DNA from: an uncultured Propionibacteriaceae bacterium
Lineage (GTDB): Bacteria > Actinomycetota > Actinomycetes > Propionibacteriales > Propionibacteriaceae
Reading direction: 5' to 3'
NCBI GenBank assembly: GCA_938046585.1
Contig: CALIWR010000006.1
Location: 62,001 to 126,000 of the forward strand
Length of the DNA stretch: 64,000 nt
Shown here one piece after another: positions 58,982 through 64,000 of the stretch. The stretch's first letter is position 1; the number at the start of each line of letters is the position of its first letter. The notes beneath the pieces are model-generated. The model worked only from the letters and a program-made list of their open reading frames with translations, did not search any database and had not been told where the DNA came from. A program made the translations under genes and the position numbers.

Positions 58982-60114
58982 CGTTCTCCTCGCAACAGAG
59001 CTGCCGCCGACCGGGCCCGGCCGCGGATCTCCTCCAGGTCAGCTCCGGTGACGCTGACATGGCCCACCTTGCGGCCAGGCACCACCGTCTTGCCGTACAC
59101 CTGAACCCTCACCCCGCGATCGTGGGCCCAGACCTGAGCCAGACCGCTCACCAGGTCGCGGCGGTCGCCGCCGAGCACGTTGTGCATCACGGTGTACGGG
59201 GCGATCGGCGCCGGATCACCCAGCGGCCAGTCCAGCACCGCCCGGAGGTGGTTCTCGAACTGGCTGGTGGCCGCCCCCTCGATCGACCAGTGACCAGTGT
59301 TGTGAGGTCGCATCGCGAGTTCGTTGACCACCACCTGCCCGTCGCCGCGCTGCATCAGTTCGACCGCCAGCACCCCGACTACGGCGAGTTCATCGGCGAT
59401 CCGCAGCGCCAACCGCTGACAGGCCTGGGCCTGCTGCTCGCCCAGGCCCGGGGCGGGGGTGATGGTCTCCACGCAGATCCCGTCGTCTTGGACCGATTCC
59501 GACACCGGGTATGCGACGGTCTGCCCCGAGGCCGAGCGGACTACCAAGGCCGACAGCTCCCGGACGAACGGGACATATTCCTCGGCTACCACCTGGACGC
59601 CGTCCCGCAAGCCCTGGAATGGGAGCCCAGCCTGGCTGGGATCGTCGAGCCGCCAGACGCCCTTGCCGTCGTAGCCGCCGCGGGAGGTCTTCGCGATGCA
59701 CGGCCACCCGGCCTGTTCCCCGAAGCCGGCCAGCTGGTCTGGGTCAGCCACCACCTGGTAGCTGGGCACCGGGATCCCCAGGCCAGCCAGCCGCCGCCGC
59801 ATGATCGCCTTGTCCTGGGCATGTTCCAGCGCCGCCGGGCCGGGCCGGAGCGTCACCTGGCGGTGCTCCAGTTGCCGCAGGATCTGCGTCGGGACCTGCT
59901 CGTGCTCGAAGGTCAGCACGTCGACTTGCTCGGCGAAACGGGTCACCGTGTCCGGGTCGGTGCAGTCGCCGAGGCTGACATCAGGCACCACCTGGGCGGC
60001 ACAGCTGTCAGGTCCCTCGGCCAGCAACGCGACCCGGATCCCGAGGCCCACCGAAGCCGCGTACATCATCCGGGCCAGCTGGCCGCCACCGACGATGCCG
60101 ATCCGGGGAGTCAT
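58978..60114 (-). CDS. purK: N5-carboxyaminoimidazole ribonucleotide synthase
   Basis: 378 aa ATP-grasp enzyme. The pre-ATP-grasp start is IGIVGGGQLARMM (residues 5-17); the grasp region has RGGYDGKGVWRL (about 145-156), EEYVPFVRELSALVVR and the metal site NELAMRPHNTGHWSIEG (about 261-277). It makes N5-CAIR from AIR, ATP and bicarbonate and is coupled to purE. Confidence 0.96.
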   Translation of the reverse strand: MTPRIGIVGGGQLARMMYAASVGLGIRVALLAEGPDSCAAQVVPDVSLGDCTDPDTVTRFAEQVDVLTFEHEQVPTQILRQLEHRQVTLRPGPAALEHAQDKAIMRRRLAGLGIPVPSYQVVADPDQLAGFGEQAGWPCIAKTSRGGYDGKGVWRLDDPSQAGLPFQGLRDGVQVVAEEYVPFVRELSALVVRSASGQTVAYPVSESVQDDGICVETITPAPGLGEQQAQACQRLALRIADELAVVGVLAVELMQRGDGQVVVNELAMRPHNTGHWSIEGAATSQFENHLRAVLDWPLGDPAPIAPYTVMHNVLGGDRRDLVSGLAQVWAHDRGVRVQVYGKTVVPGRKVGHVSVTGADLEEIRGRARSAAALLRGER

Positions 60115-60140
60115 CCCGGCAGCCTAGCGACTCGGCCCGA

Positions 60141-60923
60141 TCAGAAGCGGGCGCTGGCCATCAGGAAATCCTGCCACGCCGGTTGCCGCTGGATCTGGTT
60201 GCTCAGCCCAAGCTGGTCAGTGACTTTCGCCAGCGAGGCCCGGGTCTGGTCGTCCCAGGCCCCGGTGAGTTCGGTCGGCGTCTTCCAGACATAGCGGCAG
60301 ATCGCCTGCACTGCCTGGCATTGGACCCGGCTGCGGTGGTTGAACGAAGTCATCCGGCCCCGGGATTCGGTGTCGTCGACATGGATGTGGTTGACGTGCA
60401 ATTCGTCGAACAGGCACGTCAGCACATACGCGAAATAGGCGTGGAGCCCGGCCGCGAGCCGCCAGTAGGCAGCCAACTGGTCGTCGTTGCCGCCACCGGG
60501 CCACTGGTCGGTCCGGCAGCTGATGACCCGCGCCCCTGCTACCACGGCTGCCACGTCGAAGGCCCGTCCGGCATGGTGCATCGACGTACAGGTGGTGCTG
60601 CCATCGATCCAGGAGCCGTACGTACGCAGCGCGGTTACCGGTTCCAGCCCCATGGACGGCAGGAACCGCACCCACTGCGTAAGCCGGTCGGCGAGGACCT
60701 GGTCGATCCAGAACCGGCGGGGCTGCTGGTCCACCTCGTAGCGCAGCTCGGCGCCGGCGATCTGGGAGAACACCGGCAGCGAACTCTGGGGGACACAGAC
60801 CATTTTCTGATCGTCTCCCTCCCAGGTCCGGCTCATCACCACCGCGGCGGCCGCGGCGGTGACCGTCAGCCCCGCCCCGATCCCCAGCCCGAGCAGGCGG
60901 CGCCGGCTGATCGTCGAGGTCAT
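60141..60923 (-). CDS. Tat-exported extensin-like/M15-type protein
   Basis: 260 aa from ATG 60923. The N-terminus SRRRLLGLGIGAG is a twin-arginine-type signal followed by a hydrophobic stretch. The body has SMHHAGRAFDVAA (about residues 117-129) and HVNHIHVDD (about 178-186), the His-Asp and His-x-His pattern of extensin-like C-terminal and peptidase M15 domains, which bind zinc and cut D-Ala peptides of the cell wall. Its ATG overlaps the stop of the upstream NNR paralogue (ATGA at 60920-60923). Likely role is peptidoglycan processing; the reaction is inferred. Confidence 0.75.
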   Translation of the reverse strand: MTSTISRRRLLGLGIGAGLTVTAAAAAVVMSRTWEGDDQKMVCVPQSSLPVFSQIAGAELRYEVDQQPRRFWIDQVLADRLTQWVRFLPSMGLEPVTALRTYGSWIDGSTTCTSMHHAGRAFDVAAVVAGARVISCRTDQWPGGGNDDQLAAYWRLAAGLHAYFAYVLTCLFDELHVNHIHVDDTESRGRMTSFNHRSRVQCQAVQAICRYVWKTPTELTGAWDDQTRASLAKVTDQLGLSNQIQRQPAWQDFLMASARF

Positions 60924-62311
60924 CGGTCGATTAGCTCCGCGATCGTGGCCGGGAACCTGCGAACTGTCTCGATCGCCGGCCATGGCCCCGGATGGCGGAC
61001 CGCGGTCAGGGCCGGCAGCGAGGCGGCCAGCACCGCCGCCCGTGACGGCTCGATACCCGTAGCTAGCAGCGCCACACAGATCCCCGCCACGACATCATCC
61101 GCGCCGGCCGCCACTGCCCCAGCCGACGCGGGCACCGCCACCTGAACTTGAGCGGTCCGGGGGCTGGCCACGCAGCTGACGGCCCCCCGCAGCAGCACCG
61201 TCACCCCGTACTCGCCGGCCGCACGCCGGGCCGCCGCTGGTGGGTTCTGCAGCACCTCCTCCAGCGGGGTCCGCAGCAGCCCAGCCAGACTCTCCGCGCC
61301 AGCGGTCAGCACCACCTCCAGCCGGCCCAGATGCTCGGTCAGATACGGCACGGCAGCGTCACTAATCACCAGCGGCAGGCCACTGTCGAGCGCCATCTGC
61401 AGCCGGGCTGCAGCATCGTCGAGGCCCTGCCAGCCCGGCCCGGCAAGCCAGGCGTCGACCGGGCCGTCAGGCATGGTGACGCTGGGGAGCTGGGCGACCA
61501 GCTGCTCCGCGATCGGCGCCGTTCCCAGGTAGCGGACCAGCCCGGCCCCGGCGTACAGGGCACCGGCGCAGGCCAGCATCCCGGAGCCGGGATTCTCAGC
61601 CGAGCCGGCATCGATCCCGACCCGGCAGGTCGGCTCGTCGGCCTCCTCGGGCACCGGCCAGGCCGCCGCGACCTCGGCCTGGGACCAGGCCACGACCGAG
61701 GGCTCGCCCAATTCAAACGGCATCGACGCCACGGTCACGGCGCCGCACCGCAGCTGCGCGGCCCCCAGCCGGTGGGCGGCGCCGGCATAGCCCAGCGCCA
61801 CGGTCCGGCTGGCATGGAAGGTCACCCCGGTCGGGCGGGTCTCGTCGGGTGCCAGGCCGCTAGGAATGTCGATCGCCAGCAACGCCACCCGGCCCCGACG
61901 GCAGGCCTCGGCGACCTCGGCCACCCGCGGCGGCAGGTCGGGGCGTGAATTCCGGCCGAAGACCCCGTCAACGACCAGGTCAACCTGCCCAACCTGATCG
62001 ACCACCTGCTCGTCGCTGACCTCTTGGCCGCCCGCCTCAAGGAAAGCCGACCAGGCGTCGGGGACCACGGTCCCCAGCGCCCGCCAGGCGCCGACCTGGC
62101 GGCCCTGCCCGGCGGCGGCAGCGCCGGCCACCAGCGCATCGACCCCGTTATAACCGGGGCCCACCAGCAGCAGCACCCGTTGCCCGGACCCCAGTTCTTC
62201 GAATAGCGCCTGTTCCACGGCGGCGGCGCTGGCCCGGACCAGGTCCGGCAGGCTGCGACCGGATGCGTTCTCGGCCGCCCGGCCCTGAGCCCGGGAGTAG
62301 ATCACGGTCAC
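60920..62311 (-). CDS. Divergent NAD(P)HX-repair paralogue (NnrE-NnrD fusion), likely pseudoenzyme
   Basis: 463 aa from GTG 62311, with AGAGGA upstream; a longer ATG frame exists, but this start aligns with the paralogue and gives exactly the same length. Both domains are kept in outline, yet conserved active-site stretches are changed: epimerase GPGNNGGDA becomes GPGYNGVDA, GVFGIGARAG becomes GVFGRNSRPD; dehydratase DADAL becomes SDAAV, TPHAGE becomes TAGAES, KYGRG becomes EPTCR and AGSGDV becomes AGADDV (the Asp remains). The frame is intact over 1.4 kb, so it is probably maintained for a non-catalytic or altered role. It sits 31 bp downstream of the intact copy and its stop overlaps the Tat-exported protein. 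Confidence 0.85.
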   Translation of the reverse strand: MTVIYSRAQGRAAENASGRSLPDLVRASAAAVEQALFEELGSGQRVLLLVGPGYNGVDALVAGAAAAGQGRQVGAWRALGTVVPDAWSAFLEAGGQEVSDEQVVDQVGQVDLVVDGVFGRNSRPDLPPRVAEVAEACRRGRVALLAIDIPSGLAPDETRPTGVTFHASRTVALGYAGAAHRLGAAQLRCGAVTVASMPFELGEPSVVAWSQAEVAAAWPVPEEADEPTCRVGIDAGSAENPGSGMLACAGALYAGAGLVRYLGTAPIAEQLVAQLPSVTMPDGPVDAWLAGPGWQGLDDAAARLQMALDSGLPLVISDAAVPYLTEHLGRLEVVLTAGAESLAGLLRTPLEEVLQNPPAAARRAAGEYGVTVLLRGAVSCVASPRTAQVQVAVPASAGAVAAGADDVVAGICVALLATGIEPSRAAVLAASLPALTAVRHPGPWPAIETVRRFPATIAELIDR

Positions 62312-62342
62312 CTCAGGAATCCTCTTTCTCGTCTCGTGGGGT

Positions 62343-63734
62343 TCACCGGGCGAGTCCGGCAATAGTGGCCGGCAGCTGTCGCACCACGTCCTGCGGCGGG
62401 TACGGTCCGGGGTTCGCCGTAGCGGTCAGGGCCTGCGCTGAAGCAGCGCAGACCGCCGCCTGCCAGGCCGGCATCCCCGACGCCAGCAGGGTCGCGCAGA
62501 TCCCGGCCAGGACATCACCAGAGCCGGCCTGGGCGGTCCACGCCGGCCCCGGCACCGCAACCTGAACGGTGGTCGAACGGGGCCCGGCCACGTACTGGAC
62601 AGCGCCCTTGAGCAGCACCGTCACCCCGTACTGACCGGCAGCCTTGCGGACCGCCGCCACCGGCTCGTCGACCACCTCGGCCCGTGACACCCCCAGCAGG
62701 TGAGCCAGTTCACCGGCGTGCGGGGTGAGCAGAACATCGGCCCGGCCGAGATGCTCGGGGACGTACGGCAGGGCGTCGGCATCCACCACCACCGGCAGGC
62801 CACTAGCAAGCCGGTCGTCAAGTTCCCGGGCCCCATCGGGGCGGGGTCCCCAGCCGGGGCCGACCAGCCAGGACTGGACCCGGCCCTCGGCCCGGACCAC
62901 ATTCGGCAGCTGCCACATCAGCAGCTCGGCCACCGAAGTCGGGCCGCAGAAACGCACCATCCCGGCCCCCGCGTACACCGCACCCAGGGTGGCCAGCACC
63001 CCGGCGCCAGGGTACCGCTGGGATCCGGCGTCGACGCCGACCACGCCCCGGCCGTACTTGTCGCTGCGTTCGTCGGGGACCGGCCAGGCAGCGACCACAT
63101 CTTCGACCTGCCAGGCAACCAGCTGAGCTTCCCGCATCTCGAGCCCAATGTCGGCGATGGTGACCCGGCCGCAGCGCCGCCGGGCCGGGCCCAGCAGGTG
63201 ACAGGCTTTGTACGAGCCGAGGGCCACGGTCCGGGTGGGCCAGAACGACTCGGCCGGGGCCCAGGCCGAGTCAGCCTCCAGCCCGGACGGCAGATCGACC
63301 GACAGTACCGGCAGCTGCCGCTCCCGGCAGGCCACGGCGAGGGCCTCGACCGGTCCGGGCAGCCCGGCTCGGGCCCCGATCCCAAAGACCCCGTCCACTA
63401 CCAGGTCCACCTCAGGCAGGATCGCGAGGGCCTCATCGGCCGCCACCTCCTGGCCGCCGGCCTCCAGCAGGGCCTGCCAGCCGGCGGCGTGAACCGAGTC
63501 TGCGGTCCGCCAGGCCCACACCTGGCGTCCGTCGACCAGCTCAGCCCCGGCGTACAACGCGTCACCGCCGTTGTTGCCCGGCCCGACCACCAGCAGCACC
63601 CGGGTCCGTTCGCCGAGTTCCTCCCGCGCCGCTGCGGCGACCGCAGCGGCCGCCCGCCGCATCAACTGCTCCGGTGGCTGGACAGCTGCTGCCTCGGCGA
63701 CACGAATCTGCGCAGCAGAGTAGATCGGCTGCAT
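62343..63734 (-). CDS. nnr: Bifunctional NAD(P)H-hydrate epimerase / ADP-dependent NAD(P)H-hydrate dehydratase
   Basis: 463 aa from ATG 63734 with GGAG 7 nt upstream. The N-terminal epimerase domain (1-215) has GPGNNGGDALYAG (51-63) and VDGVFGIGARAGL (113-125). The C-terminal dehydratase domain (220-463) has VDADALPY (317-324), LTPHAGE (336-342), LKGA (375-378) and AGSGDVLAGI (403-412), with catalytic Asp407. It repairs NADHX and NADPHX, the damaged hydrated cofactors. It follows acpS, a common neighbour in actinobacteria, and is followed by a diverged second copy of identical length. Confidence 0.95.
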   Translation of the reverse strand: MQPIYSAAQIRVAEAAAVQPPEQLMRRAAAAVAAAAREELGERTRVLLVVGPGNNGGDALYAGAELVDGRQVWAWRTADSVHAAGWQALLEAGGQEVAADEALAILPEVDLVVDGVFGIGARAGLPGPVEALAVACRERQLPVLSVDLPSGLEADSAWAPAESFWPTRTVALGSYKACHLLGPARRRCGRVTIADIGLEMREAQLVAWQVEDVVAAWPVPDERSDKYGRGVVGVDAGSQRYPGAGVLATLGAVYAGAGMVRFCGPTSVAELLMWQLPNVVRAEGRVQSWLVGPGWGPRPDGARELDDRLASGLPVVVDADALPYVPEHLGRADVLLTPHAGELAHLLGVSRAEVVDEPVAAVRKAAGQYGVTVLLKGAVQYVAGPRSTTVQVAVPGPAWTAQAGSGDVLAGICATLLASGMPAWQAAVCAASAQALTATANPGPYPPQDVVRQLPATIAGLAR

Positions 63735-63850
63735 GCCCACGCTCCTTCTTCGGCCCCCCATGGCAACCGACCGGCGCCGTGGCTCGCCGGTGCCGGTCAG
63801 GTATCAGTATTCCGCATCGCCCCACACCAGCATGCTGCGGATGAGGGTGC

Positions 63851-64000
63851 TCACCGCTCCAGGACCACCATTGCTACCGCCAGGTTGGCGTCGTGGCTGA
63901 GGCTCAGGTGGACCCGATTCGTACCGAGGGCAGCAGCCCGGGCAGCCACAGAACCACGCAGCCGCAACGCGGGCTGCCCGGATTCGGCGACGACCACCTC
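63851..64000 (-). CDS. acpS: Holo-[acyl-carrier-protein] synthase, C-terminal part (runs off window)
   Basis: The last 49 codons and the TGA are visible; the start lies beyond base 64000. The segment GQPALRLRGSVAARAAALG followed by VHLSLSHDANLAVAMVV is the AcpS pattern, including the SLSHD motif near the CoA/ACP active site. It transfers 4'-phosphopantetheine to acyl carrier protein. It lies 117 bp upstream of nnr on the same strand, a usual actinobacterial neighbour. Confidence 0.88.
   Translation of the reverse strand, partial: EVVVAESGQPALRLRGSVAARAAALGTNRVHLSLSHDANLAVAMVVLER

Noticed and set aside
61366..62311. Second NNR gene as a decaying pseudogene
   Set aside because: The frame is intact with the same length as the active paralogue and overlaps the next start, so it is more likely expressed.

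Overview
The window reads as a chromosomal segment of a high-GC actinobacterium, most probably a member of the Propionibacteriales/Propionibacteriaceae. Reasons: dense GC-rich coding on both strands, frequent GTG/TTG starts, many start codons placed 6-8 nt after a -10 hexamer (leaderless mRNAs), a tig-clpP1-clpP2-clpX block with two ClpP paralogues, and a gene order (folC, valS, clpX, clpP2, clpP1, tig, nei, rpiB, DsbA-like) that parallels the Mycobacterium tuberculosis Rv2447c-Rv2466c region as I remember it. The genus is an inference.

Layout. 1-6.5 kb: start of folC, a MauE/DoxX-DsbA redox pair, an archaeal-type valS, a lipoprotein and a Gfo/Idh/MocA oxidoreductase. 6.6-10.8 kb: a tricorn protease, then two short genes that are each interrupted by one in-frame TAG. 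10.8-15 kb: clpX, clpP2, clpP1 and tig. 15.1-16.9 kb: tRNA-Pro, a 1.6-kb insert bounded by a 40-bp copy of the tRNA-Pro 3' end and carrying a secreted glycosidase-like gene, then tRNA-Gly. 17-24.5 kb: an unknown protein, an MMPL exporter, a methyltransferase, purB, nei, a 59-aa TTG-start gene and rpiB. 24.5-27.6 kb: galM, a DsbA-like reductase, pyrB and a structured leader-like RNA.

27.6-34.5 kb is a sugar-acid locus: uxuB and uxaC, divergent from a LarA-family nickel racemase/epimerase homologue, then a LacI regulator and gnd. No mannonate dehydratase is present. The set suggests glucuronate -> fructuronate -> mannonate -> (C2 epimerisation) gluconate -> 6-phosphogluconate -> pentose phosphate pathway, with rpiB about 9 kb away; this is a hypothesis. 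34.6-45.3 kb: MFS transporter, GH13 glucosidase, TSUP exporter, acyl-CoA thioesterase and FadD with a divergent MarR regulator, EttA, and a SulP transporter.

45.3-52.9 kb: a truncated secreted-protein fragment in AT-richer DNA, an ssb paralogue preceded by two DnaA boxes, a tightly packed prsW plus two dynamin-like GTPases, tRNA-Arg, an Imm51-like immunity protein, orn and tRNA-His. 53-64 kb: cell-envelope and housekeeping genes (manC, TIGR03089, YbaB-like, GT2, LCP, purE, purK), a Tat-exported peptidase-like protein, two tandem NAD(P)HX-repair paralogues of identical length of which the downstream one has lost key active-site motifs, and the end of acpS.
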